From Clostridia bacterium (GTDB lineage: Bacteria; Bacillota; Clostridia; Christensenellales; Aristaeellaceae), in the NCBI GenBank assembly GCA_009776385.1, contig WRFT01000004.1, positions 1-21,078 of the forward strand: DNA of 21,078 nt. Direction: 5' to 3'. Position numbers and translations under genes: made by a program. Under the pieces are notes generated by a model. The model saw nothing but the letters and a program-made list of their open reading frames with translations, was not told the origin of the DNA and did not search any database. Each line of letters opens with the position of its first letter. Position 1 is the stretch's first letter. Below are positions 8,312 through 15,042 of this stretch, one piece after another.

Positions 8312-8340
8312 TTGACACAAACAAATGTAAACCTTACACT
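8312..8340 (+). promoter_or_regulatory. Promoter of the leader peptide-rsgA unit
   Basis: TTGACA (8312-8317) matches consensus and is followed after exactly 17 nt by TACACT (8335-8340). Transcription should start near 8347, about 290 nt before the rsgA start, giving a long untranslated leader. The extra sequence is taken up by a leader peptide and two hairpins. Confidence 0.8.
8326..8338. promoter_or_regulatory. Palindrome overlapping the rsgA -10 region
   Basis: TGTAA-ACC-TTACA is a perfect 5-bp inverted repeat with a 3-nt centre. It covers the end of the spacer and the first bases of the -10 box, so a bound dimeric regulator there would block polymerase. It could be chance at this size; no regulator gene is present in the window to match it. 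Confidence 0.35.
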
Positions 8341-8384
8341 GTGGCTGTTTCCGCGGAAAGTTTATCCTGAAAGGAGTTGTTTTG

Positions 8385-8414
8385 ATGTCAGTATATAAGG
8401 TGGTTTTTTACTAA
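8385..8414 (+). CDS. Nine-residue leader peptide MSVYKVVFY upstream of rsgA
   Basis: An ATG at 8385 stands 8 nt after a strong AAAGGAG (8370-8376) and reads MSVYKVVFY before TAA at 8412. It begins about 38 nt after the predicted transcription start, and its stop is about 100 nt before a strong intrinsic terminator. A very short frame with a near-ideal ribosome-binding site, followed by alternative stems and a terminator, is the usual design of translation-coupled attenuation. The peptide has no run of one amino acid, which argues against starvation sensing. The pattern fits better with sensing of slowed or drug-stalled ribosomes. This role is an inference from layout. Confidence 0.6.
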   Translation: MSVYKVVFY

Positions 8415-8423
8415 CCGAATACG

Positions 8424-8479
8424 GGCGCGCGGGTTATCCGTCCATAGTATGATGATACGTTATTAAGTGTTAGCGCGCC
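8424..8479 (+). promoter_or_regulatory. GC-rich leader stem between leader peptide and terminator
   Basis: GGCGCGC (8424-8430) pairs perfectly with GCGCGCC (8473-8479), enclosing a small GTAT/ATAC hairpin (8447-8458). A competing stem, TAACC (8412-8416) with GGTTA (8432-8436), starts at the leader stop codon and encloses the first arm. A ribosome paused on the last leader codons would cover the TAACC arm and shift the balance between the two folds. Confidence 0.45.
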
Positions 8480-8514
8480 AATCATGAGTGCCTTCCATGG
8501 ATACTGCTGTCCGC

Positions 8515-8545
8515 GGGATACGATGAAGGTCGTATCCCTTTTCAT
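8515..8545 (+). terminator. Intrinsic terminator within the rsgA leader (attenuator)
   Basis: GGGATACGA (8515-8523) pairs perfectly over 9 bp with TCGTATCCC (8530-8538) around the six-base loop TGAAGG, and TTTTCATT follows. It lies inside the transcript from 8347, about 90 nt before the rsgA start, and has no upstream gene to end except the leader peptide. This makes it an attenuator rather than an ordinary gene-end terminator. Confidence 0.75.
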
Positions 8546-8546
8546 T

Positions 8547-8598
8547 AGCGTCAGGCGGCGGCTTCTGTATGAAGCCGCTTGTCACCGTGGCGCTTTTT
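8547..8598 (+). terminator. Second terminator-like hairpin before rsgA
   Basis: An inner perfect stem GCGGCTTC (8558-8565) with GAAGCCGC (8571-8578) is closed by an outer stem AGCGTCA (8547-8553) with TGGCGCT (8588-8594, one G-U pair) and followed by five T residues (8594-8598). It directly follows the first terminator, so the leader holds two possible stop points in tandem. Confidence 0.5.
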
Positions 8599-8635
8599 GC
8601 TTATTAAAGAGGATATGAAGGAGAATGAACAAACC

Positions 8636-9715
8636 ATGATATGTCTGGCCAATTACGGATATTTTAATACCGAAACTTACCAAGATAGCTTAACACCCGG
8701 CAGAGTTACGATGCTTCAGCGAGAACAATACAACGTTATCACCCCATACGGAGAGACGACGGCGGTTTTAAAAGGTTCTTTCTACTACAACGCCGATGTA
8801 CGGGAGGATTTTCCCGCCGTTGGAGATTTTGTGCTGCTGCAATACAATGAAAGCGGAAATTCCCGCATTGTAAAGCTGCTGGAACGGCGCTCGAAATTTT
8901 CCCGATCGGATTTTTCAGGCCATGCGCGGGGTTATGTTAAAACGGTATTGGAACAAGTTGTAGCGGCAAACTTCGAACATGTTTTTATTATGTCATCCCT
9001 TAACCACGATTTTAACATCAAACGAATCATACGATACCTCATACAAGCGCGGAACAGCGGCGGCCAACCCGTTATTCTGCTTACCAAAGCAGATTTGACG
9101 GAAGACACGAATACCCCGCTCCTGGAAGCGCAGCAAGCCGCACCGGATGTCCCTGTACATATACTATCAACCAAGACCGGAATGGGTTTGGATGCGTTGA
9201 ACGCGTATTTATCGCCCGGCAAGACCATTGTGTTTTTAGGTATGTCCGGTGTTGGAAAATCGTCGCTGCTTAACGCGTTAATGGGGAGGCCTGTCATGGC
9301 CGTCAAAGACATCAGAGACGACGACAGCCGAGGTCGTCACACGACAACCCATCGGCAGCTGTTCATGCTGCCTTCCGGCGCGATGGTCATTGATACGCCC
9401 GGAATGCGCGAACTGGGACTGTTCGGCGCTGAAGAAGGGATTGGCACCGGTTACCAAGATATAACAGAGCTGATAGCACAATGCCGTTTCAATGACTGCC
9501 GCCATGCCACAGAGCCGGGATGCGCCGTTCTGACAGCGCTGGCAGATGGCTCACTATCCAGCGAACGCTGGGAGGGGTACCTGGCATTGAAACGCGAAAA
9601 CAGATTCGCCGATGACAAAGCGGGATATTTAAAAGACAAAAGGGCTTGGGGCAAAGATATCGCAAAGTGGAGTAAGCAAAGGAAAAGGGACGGCGGTTTT
9701 TCTGCTCCCGAATAG
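8636..9715 (+). CDS. rsgA: Ribosome small subunit-dependent GTPase A (RsgA family)
   Basis: RsgA is a circularly permuted GTPase that binds the 30S subunit during late maturation and checks the decoding site. The 359 residues show an N-terminal OB fold (about 25-100), the permuted order of motifs with G4 as LLTKAD before G1 GMSGVGKSS (from residue 202), G2 GRHTTTH, G3 DTPGMRELGL, and then the C-terminal zinc site (CRFNDCRH then C six residues on). The C terminus is rich in Lys and Arg. ATG 8636 is chosen: AAGGAG lies 12 nt upstream and the protein then starts MICLANYGYF, like long RsgA paralogues. ATG 8615 has its SD only 2 nt away, and TTG 8579 falls inside a hairpin. The length of about 360 matches the long RsgA subgroup, not the 290-300-residue YloQ type. 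It is preceded by an attenuator-like leader, which is unusual for a housekeeping assembly factor. Confidence 0.9.
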   Translation: MICLANYGYFNTETYQDSLTPGRVTMLQREQYNVITPYGETTAVLKGSFYYNADVREDFPAVGDFVLLQYNESGNSRIVKLLERRSKFSRSDFSGHARGYVKTVLEQVVAANFEHVFIMSSLNHDFNIKRIIRYLIQARNSGGQPVILLTKADLTEDTNTPLLEAQQAAPDVPVHILSTKTGMGLDALNAYLSPGKTIVFLGMSGVGKSSLLNALMGRPVMAVKDIRDDDSRGRHTTTHRQLFMLPSGAMVIDTPGMRELGLFGAEEGIGTGYQDITELIAQCRFNDCRHATEPGCAVLTALADGSLSSERWEGYLALKRENRFADDKAGYLKDKRAWGKDIAKWSKQRKRDGGFSAPE

Positions 9716-9747
9716 GATGACAGCCTAAGCAACGGCATGGCGCGGGA

Positions 9748-9776
9748 TTGCAACCCTTGTCCGATACCGTTATAAT
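9748..9776 (+). promoter_or_regulatory. Promoter of the DUF5711-CvpA-LCP operon
   Basis: TTGCAA (9748-9753) is followed after 17 nt by a perfect TATAAT (9771-9776). Transcription should begin near 9783, which excludes an ATG at 9782 as start of the next gene and supports the start at 9830. Confidence 0.7.
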
Positions 9777-9829
9777 AAACCATGCTATCAGGGTACGCGG
9801 TTACGCGCGATAAGGAGTTTACTCATTTC

Positions 9830-10966
9830 ATGATACAACGCAACTTCAACGTATACGATGATAAAAAGAAAAACGTTACGCTGCGCAATTGGCTGATTTT
9901 AGCGGGAGTCGTGTTAACGGCTTTCGCGGCGTTCACCTTTATTTTAAACGCGGGCAGGTCACGCGGGTCCACCGCTACCCGGTTGAGCTGTTTTACAGGA
10001 CAGAATGTGACGCCGTTTGGTGAGTACATCGTTTATTATGACGGCGTTTCCATACATTGTCTGACACATTCGGGCGCTGCAAAGTGGTCGCAATCCATCG
10101 GAGCGGGTGCGTCCTTCTCGGTGGGCGCGCACAATATTACCGTATGGGTGAACGCGCGAATGTATATCTTAAATTATGAAGGCGTTTCAACCTATCAAGA
10201 TACCTTAAATGAAATGATTCAATTCGCGCGTGTCGGTAAAAGATACGCCGCCGCCGTGATCGGACCGGAGACAGCTTCAACACTTATTATTCGTGATCTA
10301 AACGGGTTACAGGTGGATATCGAAACGGACGCTTTCAGGGACGCATATATTTTAGACGTCGGTTTTTACGGCGACCAAGGGCAGTACCTGTGGGTAACAC
10401 TTCTGGACATATACGGCACTGCCGCCAACACAACGCTAAAGACATTCGAGGTGGGAAGAAAGAATACCGGCGAATCCATGCTGGGTGAGTCCACCCCCTA
10501 CCGCATGCTGTACGATAATGACCGACTGCGTGCCGTCACCACCCGGCAAATCCGTTCTTATAATTATCAAGGTATCGAAAACACTTCGGAAGCGGCGTTG
10601 GTTTATGGCTGGCGCCTCATCGACGCGGAAGTACCGGTCCGAGGTGACGTGGCTATGCTGTTTGTTCCCACCACACAAGCTTCAAGCGGTGGTCATATTC
10701 AAGAACTGCGGTATATGACCGGCTCAGTGGATCGTCGTTTTACGCTGCCTACCGCTTGTGCGGGAGCAGTCATTTACGGAAACACGATATACGCGGTATC
10801 CTCCGAGTATATTTATCGCGCCGAGTATAACGCGCAGCGTTTTACAGCTTATGAACTGCCGGTTCGAGGCCGGCAAGTCACTCAGGTTATAGGCTCCCTG
10901 GAGGGAGGCCGCATCTTGATTGCCTGCGGAGATGAGGTTTACGCGGTGACGCTGCCGGGCGCGTGA
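9830..10966 (+). CDS. DUF5711-like membrane-anchored protein
   Basis: The 378-residue protein has a basic cytoplasmic stretch of about 22 residues with DDKKKN, one membrane helix (about residues 25-45, WLILAGVVLTAFAAFTFIL) and a large outer domain. That domain is made of beta-rich repeats, with phrases such as YIVYYDGVSIHCL, GAAKWSQSIG and VWVNARMYILNYEG that look like blades of a propeller (PQQ/WD-like). This agrees with DUF5711 proteins of Clostridia, whose function is unknown. The start is ATG 9830 with AAGGAG 12 nt upstream; the longer frame from 9782 begins at the predicted transcription start. It is first in an operon with CvpA (22 nt gap) and an LCP protein, which suggests a role in the envelope or cell wall. 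Confidence 0.7.
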   Translation: MIQRNFNVYDDKKKNVTLRNWLILAGVVLTAFAAFTFILNAGRSRGSTATRLSCFTGQNVTPFGEYIVYYDGVSIHCLTHSGAAKWSQSIGAGASFSVGAHNITVWVNARMYILNYEGVSTYQDTLNEMIQFARVGKRYAAAVIGPETASTLIIRDLNGLQVDIETDAFRDAYILDVGFYGDQGQYLWVTLLDIYGTAANTTLKTFEVGRKNTGESMLGESTPYRMLYDNDRLRAVTTRQIRSYNYQGIENTSEAALVYGWRLIDAEVPVRGDVAMLFVPTTQASSGGHIQELRYMTGSVDRRFTLPTACAGAVIYGNTIYAVSSEYIYRAEYNAQRFTAYELPVRGRQVTQVIGSLEGGRILIACGDEVYAVTLPGA

Positions 10967-10988
10967 TACGGGAAAGGGGAAGTCTTTT

Positions 10989-11699
10989 GTGAACATCGTG
11001 GATATTGCCGCCATTGCCATTATCGCCTTGAGCGTTCTGTTAGGATTCTACAGGGGTTTTATCCAGTCGCTTCTTTCGATGGGCGCATGCCTTTTGTCAT
11101 TGGTGGGATCGTTTTTCTTATATCCTGTCTTGGCCAACGGTATTCAAGCCGATCAATCCATCATCATGAATCTAATCCACTATACGGACGCTTCATCACG
11201 TATCGGCAATCTGGAGTTGGCCATGCAAAACGTGGCTTCCATGACGAGCGAGGGGTTATCTAAAGTTTTAGAAAACGTGAATCTTCCGCTGCCCTTAAGC
11301 GAACTGCTGCGCTTTAATTTGGAAAACGGTGTTTTCTCCGCATCGGGTATCCAAACCGTTTCCGATTATGTAAACCATACGATTCTCACTTTTTCTATCA
11401 ATGTCCTATCTTTCCTTGTATGCTTCTTAGTTTTATATATCGTGTTGTCCATACTCATTAATCTTCTGCGCGCTGTCTTCAACTTTCCATTGCTCAAACA
11501 GCTCGATTGGTTGTTCGGCGGTGTATTTGGCTTGCTGCGCGGTGTTGTTTTATGTTATGCGGCGTTTATAGTCGTCCCGCTCATTTTAACGATAACACCC
11601 ATAGAAACAGTTCGCACGTTATTTGATGAATCCATGCTTTCCGCCTTTTTTAACAACGGCAATCTAACCAGAATGATACTGAACAGGCGAATCAACTAG
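10989..11699 (+). CDS. CvpA family membrane protein
   Basis: This 236-residue protein starts at GTG 10989 with a GGAAAGGGGA site about 8 nt upstream. The start INIVDIAAIAIIALSVLLGFYRGFIQSLLS-type sequence (residues 1-30; key points VDI, G19, Y21, RG, Q25) is the hallmark of CvpA proteins. A second helix pair lies at about 28-50 and two further helices near 130-160 and 170-205, separated by a polar loop of about 75 residues. CvpA was named for colicin V production in E. coli and is linked more widely to envelope stress. The transport or signalling role is not settled. It lies 22 nt after the DUF5711 gene and 40 nt before the LCP gene in what looks like one operon. Confidence 0.85.
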   Translation: MNIVDIAAIAIIALSVLLGFYRGFIQSLLSMGACLLSLVGSFFLYPVLANGIQADQSIIMNLIHYTDASSRIGNLELAMQNVASMTSEGLSKVLENVNLPLPLSELLRFNLENGVFSASGIQTVSDYVNHTILTFSINVLSFLVCFLVLYIVLSILINLLRAVFNFPLLKQLDWLFGGVFGLLRGVVLCYAAFIVVPLILTITPIETVRTLFDESMLSAFFNNGNLTRMILNRRIN

Positions 11700-11739
11700 C
11701 GGCACACCGCATCATTTTAATTAAACCGGAGGATATAAC

Positions 11740-12885
11740 ATGACACTATTTAAACGTATCTGGTGCATCATTGTCATACTGGCGCTGGCAGCGTCTTTCA
11801 CCTTGGCAGAGGAAGAAGAATTCTCGCTTAAAGATATCATTTATGCGTCACTCGATGACGAAAGCAGGGAGCAATGGGATCAATGGGAGGCTGAGGAAAC
11901 GGCGTGGAACAGTATGGATGACGAGGAACAGGCTCTGCTGCATTTAGACAGGCTGCCTGACGCATCGGTGGATATCGATCCGAGTGAATTGGAAACCAAC
12001 GATAAACTGCCAACGGACACCGTCAATATCCTTCTGCTGGGCCTGGATTCGCGCAAGGATGTATTGAATAACGGTTTATCGGATGTGGTGATGATACTGT
12101 CGTTTAACAAAACGGACGGATCCATTAAGCTTACCTCCATACTGCGGGATACCTATGTCTCCTTACCCGGCTACACGCAGGGGAACCGCATCAATACAGC
12201 TTTCCGTTTCGGTGCAATTGCCGGTGAAAAAAACAACGTGGCGGATGCAGGGCCGAAGCTGGCAATGCGCACGGTGAACCGTAATTTTGATATGAACATC
12301 GAACACTTTGTTACCGTAAATATCTTCGGCCTCGCCGCAATCATCGATTCTTTGGGCGGTATCGATATAGAACTAACCAAGGCGGAAGCCAATCGTATCA
12401 ATTATGAACTACGTAAAGAACCAATGGATAAAGTGAAACGGTCACCTGTGGAAGGCAGAGCGGGCATGCATCATTTGGACGGTATGCAGGCGGTCACATT
12501 CGCGCGAATCCGCGGTATCGATAATGATATGGCACGAACAGAACGCCAACGGAAATTAATGGAAGTGGTGTTAAATCATGTACTGCATAATGGTCTTACT
12601 CTGGACGGGATGGTCAGCCTGATGGAGACGGCACTCCCGTACATCTACACCAACATACCACCCGCGATGCTTTTTGAGTTAGGCTATGCCGCCCTATCCT
12701 CCGGCCTTTTGACTCGTGCGTCCCATGGAGAGACGCTGTTTTCCCAGTTTCGCATACCCATGGACAAAGGCTTTACTTATCAAAACATCGATGGTATGTC
12801 GGTTATATTTATGAGCGACAGGAATAAGCGGCTCAATTTGGAGTCCCTGCATCAGTTTATTTACGGGCAGGCTTATCTTCGCTAG
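11740..12885 (+). CDS. LytR-CpsA-Psr (LCP) family phosphotransferase
   Basis: LCP enzymes join polyprenyl-linked glycopolymers, such as teichoic acid or capsule, to peptidoglycan on the outer face of the membrane. The 381-residue protein has an N-terminal signal or anchor (residues about 5-22, ending LAEEEE) and then a very acidic linker to about residue 85. The LCP core follows: NILLLGLDSRKD near 92, LSDVVMILSF, ILRDTYVSLPG near 133, RINTAF near 149, a GGIDIELT stretch, HLDGMQAVTFARIR near 247 and the basic DMARTERQRKL near 265. The Arg and Asp residues that bind the pyrophosphate are therefore present. A GGAGG site lies 8 nt before ATG 11740. It ends the DUF5711-CvpA operon, and no convincing terminator follows before the ylxM promoter. 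Confidence 0.92.
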   Translation: MTLFKRIWCIIVILALAASFTLAEEEEFSLKDIIYASLDDESREQWDQWEAEETAWNSMDDEEQALLHLDRLPDASVDIDPSELETNDKLPTDTVNILLLGLDSRKDVLNNGLSDVVMILSFNKTDGSIKLTSILRDTYVSLPGYTQGNRINTAFRFGAIAGEKNNVADAGPKLAMRTVNRNFDMNIEHFVTVNIFGLAAIIDSLGGIDIELTKAEANRINYELRKEPMDKVKRSPVEGRAGMHHLDGMQAVTFARIRGIDNDMARTERQRKLMEVVLNHVLHNGLTLDGMVSLMETALPYIYTNIPPAMLFELGYAALSSGLLTRASHGETLFSQFRIPMDKGFTYQNIDGMSVIFMSDRNKRLNLESLHQFIYGQAYLR

Positions 12886-12926
12886 ACGGCACATCAATAA
12901 AGCTCTTTAGGCTCCTTTAGGTTTGA

Positions 12927-12946
12927 ATTGGTTAAAATTAACCAAT
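12927..12946. repeat. Perfect palindrome upstream of the ylxM -35 box
   Basis: ATTGGTTAA (12927-12935) is repeated in inverse as TTAACCAAT (12938-12946) with a 2-nt centre. The two-base centre and lack of a T run make it a poor RNA terminator, but it is well shaped as a binding site for a dimeric DNA-binding protein. It ends 16 bp before the -35 box, a typical activator or repressor position. Confidence 0.5.
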
Positions 12947-12962
12947 ATGTCCGTGCGTGCGC

Positions 12963-12990
12963 TTGACAAACGGAACGTATTGCTTATAAT
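12963..12990 (+). promoter_or_regulatory. Promoter of the ylxM-ffh operon
   Basis: TTGACA (12963-12968) and TATAAT (12985-12990) both match consensus with a 16-nt spacer. Transcription should start near 12997, within the left arm of the downstream palindrome. Confidence 0.8.
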
Positions 12991-12994
12991 AATG

Positions 12995-13018
12995 CTGTCA
13001 AGCATAAATGCTTGACAG
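12995..13018. repeat. Perfect palindrome at the transcription start of ylxM
   Basis: CTGTCAAGCA (12995-13004) and TGCTTGACAG (13009-13018) are perfect 10-bp inverted arms around the loop TAAA. It lies just after the -10 box and before the ribosome-binding site, so it could be an operator or a 5' hairpin on the mRNA that affects stability or translation. The half-site GCTTGACA also occurs at 12961-12968 over the -35 box. Confidence 0.6.
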
Positions 13019-13034
13019 ATTGGGGACTCATGCG

Positions 13035-13391
13035 ATGACAACGGGTATCCTGGAAAAAAGAGTAAACGACGCTCAGCTTTTAGCTTGCTACGGACAGCTT
13101 TTAACGGGAATCCGCCGTGATATCGCACATCTTTACTTAGAAGAAGATTGGTCTCTTTCGGAGATTGCAAATCATATGAGCATCTCACGGCAAGCCGTAC
13201 ACGAGGCGCTGGTAAAGGCCCGCTCACAGTTGCGCGCGATGGAATCAAAGCTGGGCCACTCCGGTATGTTTACCAAGATACGAAGAGATGTGTTAGAGGT
13301 ATCGGTGCTCCTTCAATCCGGGCATGTCGGAGAAGCAAGCAAGCTGATTAATAAAATGGCACGCGACAGTGAGGATACTTATGGCGTTTGA
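13035..13391 (+). CDS. ylxM: YlxM/p13-like helix-turn-helix protein
   Basis: YlxM is a small protein encoded beside ffh in many Firmicutes; it is thought to modulate the signal recognition particle and its GTPase activity. The 118 residues start LEKRVNDAQLL-like and hold a sigma-70 region 4-type helix-turn-helix: LYLEEDWSLSEIANHMSISR then QAVHEALVKAR (residues about 34-66). A coiled-coil-prone tail follows. ATG 13035 is preferred because GGGGA (13022-13026) lies 8 nt upstream. ATG 13008 is in frame but sits in the palindrome loop without an SD. The gene overlaps ffh by 11 nt, so the two are translationally coupled. The usual ftsY is not upstream here. Confidence 0.87.
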   Translation: MTTGILEKRVNDAQLLACYGQLLTGIRRDIAHLYLEEDWSLSEIANHMSISRQAVHEALVKARSQLRAMESKLGHSGMFTKIRRDVLEVSVLLQSGHVGEASKLINKMARDSEDTYGV

Positions 13392-14703
13392 AGGATTATC
13401 CGAAAAATTGCAAAACTCCCTTCGTAAGCTTACCGGCAGAGGCAGGCTTACGGAGCAGAACGTCAAAGATGCCCTGCGCGAGGTACGCATGGCGCTGCTT
13501 GAAGCGGATGTGCATTATAAGGTCGCCAAGAACTTCTGCACCCGCGTTCAAGAGCGCTGTACCGGTCAATCCATTCTGGAAAGCCTTACCGCCGGCCAGC
13601 AAGTTATAAAAATCGTCAGCGAGGAACTAACTCAAGTCATGGGAGGGCAGCATACGCGCCTCACATGGTCCTCAAGCGTTCCGACTGTTTTTATGCTCTG
13701 CGGCCTACAGGGGTCCGGAAAGACAACCATGGCGGCGAAACTGGCGTTATATCTTGTTAGTCAAGGAAAAAAGCCCATGTTAGCGGCTTTGGACATATAC
13801 CGTCCCGCGGCTATCAAGCAGCTTCAGGTTTTGGGAGATCAGGTAAAATGCCCGGTATTTGAACGAGGCACGCAAGACCCCGCCGTTACGGCGCGGGAAG
13901 CCATCGATTCGGCCCGGTATTATGGCCGCGACACGCTCATACTGGATACGGCAGGCCGCCTTCACATCGACACGGAGTTAATGGAGGAACTGAGGCGCGT
14001 TAAAAAAACCGCGTCGCCTCAGGAAGTCTTGCTTGTTGTGGACGCGATGACCGGGCAGGACGCGGTAAACGCCGCGAGCGCGTTTGATGAGGCATTGTCC
14101 TTAAACGGAGTCATCCTTACAAAATTGGACGGCGATACCCGCGGAGGCGCCGCACTTTCCATTCGAGAGGTCACCGGTAAGCCGATAAAATTCTCGGGTA
14201 TCGGCGAACGGGTATCGGATTTGGAGCCCTTCCATCCGGACCGTATGGCAAGCCGCATTCTGGGAATGGGCGATGTGATGACGCTCATTGAAAAAGCGCA
14301 GGAAGCTTTTGACATAGATCAGGCGGAAAAATTGACCCGTAAAGTTAAAACGCGTGACTTGAGCCTGGATGACTTTTTAGAACAACTGCAGCAAATGAAA
14401 AAAATGGGTTCGCTTCAATCTGTTTTATCCATGCTTCCCGGTGTAGGCACGAAGCTGAAGGATGTAGAAATAGATGAAAATGCCCTTAAGAAGCCGGAGG
14501 CAATCATCCGTTCCATGACACGCGCGGAACGCGCAAACCCCAACTTACTTAACGCATCACGCAGGAAGCGCATCGCCTCCGGGTCCGGAACGACGGTTCA
14601 GGATATCAACGCTCTCATACGTCAGTTTGATCAGGCACGACAAATGATGCAAAAAATGCGGTCGCCCGGAAAACAAGGAAGGGCGCGAATGCCCTTCTTA
14701 TAA
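13381..14703 (+). CDS. ffh: Signal recognition particle protein Ffh
   Basis: Ffh binds signal sequences on nascent chains and, with the SRP RNA and FtsY, brings ribosomes to the membrane. The 440 residues (usual about 445) contain the N domain (1-90, ALREVRMALLEADVHY), the SRP-type G domain (G1 GLQGSGKTT at 108-116, DIYRPAA, G3 DTAGRL, G4 TKLDGDTRGG, then GIGERVSDLEPFHPDRM) and the Met-rich M domain (about 305-440) with SMTRAERANP and SRRKRIASGSG, which binds SRP RNA. The start is ATG 13381, inside the last codons of ylxM; the frame open from 13369 has no independent site. No SRP RNA gene is visible in the window. Confidence 0.97.
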   Translation: MAFEGLSEKLQNSLRKLTGRGRLTEQNVKDALREVRMALLEADVHYKVAKNFCTRVQERCTGQSILESLTAGQQVIKIVSEELTQVMGGQHTRLTWSSSVPTVFMLCGLQGSGKTTMAAKLALYLVSQGKKPMLAALDIYRPAAIKQLQVLGDQVKCPVFERGTQDPAVTAREAIDSARYYGRDTLILDTAGRLHIDTELMEELRRVKKTASPQEVLLVVDAMTGQDAVNAASAFDEALSLNGVILTKLDGDTRGGAALSIREVTGKPIKFSGIGERVSDLEPFHPDRMASRILGMGDVMTLIEKAQEAFDIDQAEKLTRKVKTRDLSLDDFLEQLQQMKKMGSLQSVLSMLPGVGTKLKDVEIDENALKKPEAIIRSMTRAERANPNLLNASRRKRIASGSGTTVQDINALIRQFDQARQMMQKMRSPGKQGRARMPFL

Positions 14704-14714
14704 GGCAAGATTGT

Positions 14715-14732
14715 AAATCATACCCATGATTT
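14715..14732 (+). repeat. Inverted repeat between ffh and rpsP
   Basis: AAATCAT (14715-14721) pairs with ATGATTT (14726-14732) over a four-base loop ACCC. There is no T run after it, so it is unlikely to terminate. It could be a processing or stability hairpin that lets the ribosomal protein genes be expressed at a different level from ffh. Confidence 0.4.
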
Positions 14733-14766
14733 CAATAAACACAAAAAATCTAAGGGAGGAAACCTC

Positions 14767-15015
14767 ATGTCAGTCAAAATCCGTCTTAAGAGAATGGGAA
14801 TGAAAAAGTCACCTTTTTACCGTGTCGTCGTCGCCGATACACGCAGCCCGCGAGACGGCCGCTTCATCGAGGAAATCGGATACTATAACCCCATGCTGTC
14901 ACCCGCGGAGGTAAAAATCGATGGAGATAAGGCTAAAGAATGGATTCGAAAAGGCGCACAACCTACGGATACCGTACGTATTCTGCTTAAAAAGACCGGC
15001 GTCATTGAAGGCTGA
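14767..15015 (+). CDS. rpsP: 30S ribosomal protein S16
   Basis: S16 is a primary-binding protein of the 30S subunit. The 82-residue sequence starts with the diagnostic MSVKIRLKRMGMKKSPFYRV and contains DTRSPRDGRFIEEIGYYNP (residues about 25-43) and the end region WIRKGAQPTDTVR. The length is normal for the family. AGGGAGGA lies about 7 nt before ATG 14767. It is followed 27 nt later by khpA. Confidence 0.97.
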   Translation: MSVKIRLKRMGMKKSPFYRVVVADTRSPRDGRFIEEIGYYNPMLSPAEVKIDGDKAKEWIRKGAQPTDTVRILLKKTGVIEG

Positions 15016-15042
15016 ACGAACAGCCGCTTGAAGGAGTAGACA

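Noticed and set aside
8148..8340. T-box riboswitch before the AlaRS gene
   Set aside because: The predicted 5' leader is only about 34 nt, and I found no specifier-loop or T-box (TGGNACCGCG) sequence.
8579..8635. Earlier starts for rsgA at TTG 8579 or ATG 8615
   Set aside because: The TTG lies in a hairpin and the ATG has its SD-like sequence only 2 nt away; ATG 8636 has AAGGAG and gives the family's normal N terminus.
14715..14732. Terminator between ffh and rpsP
   Set aside because: The stem is only 7 A/T-rich pairs and no T run follows; kept only as an inverted repeat.
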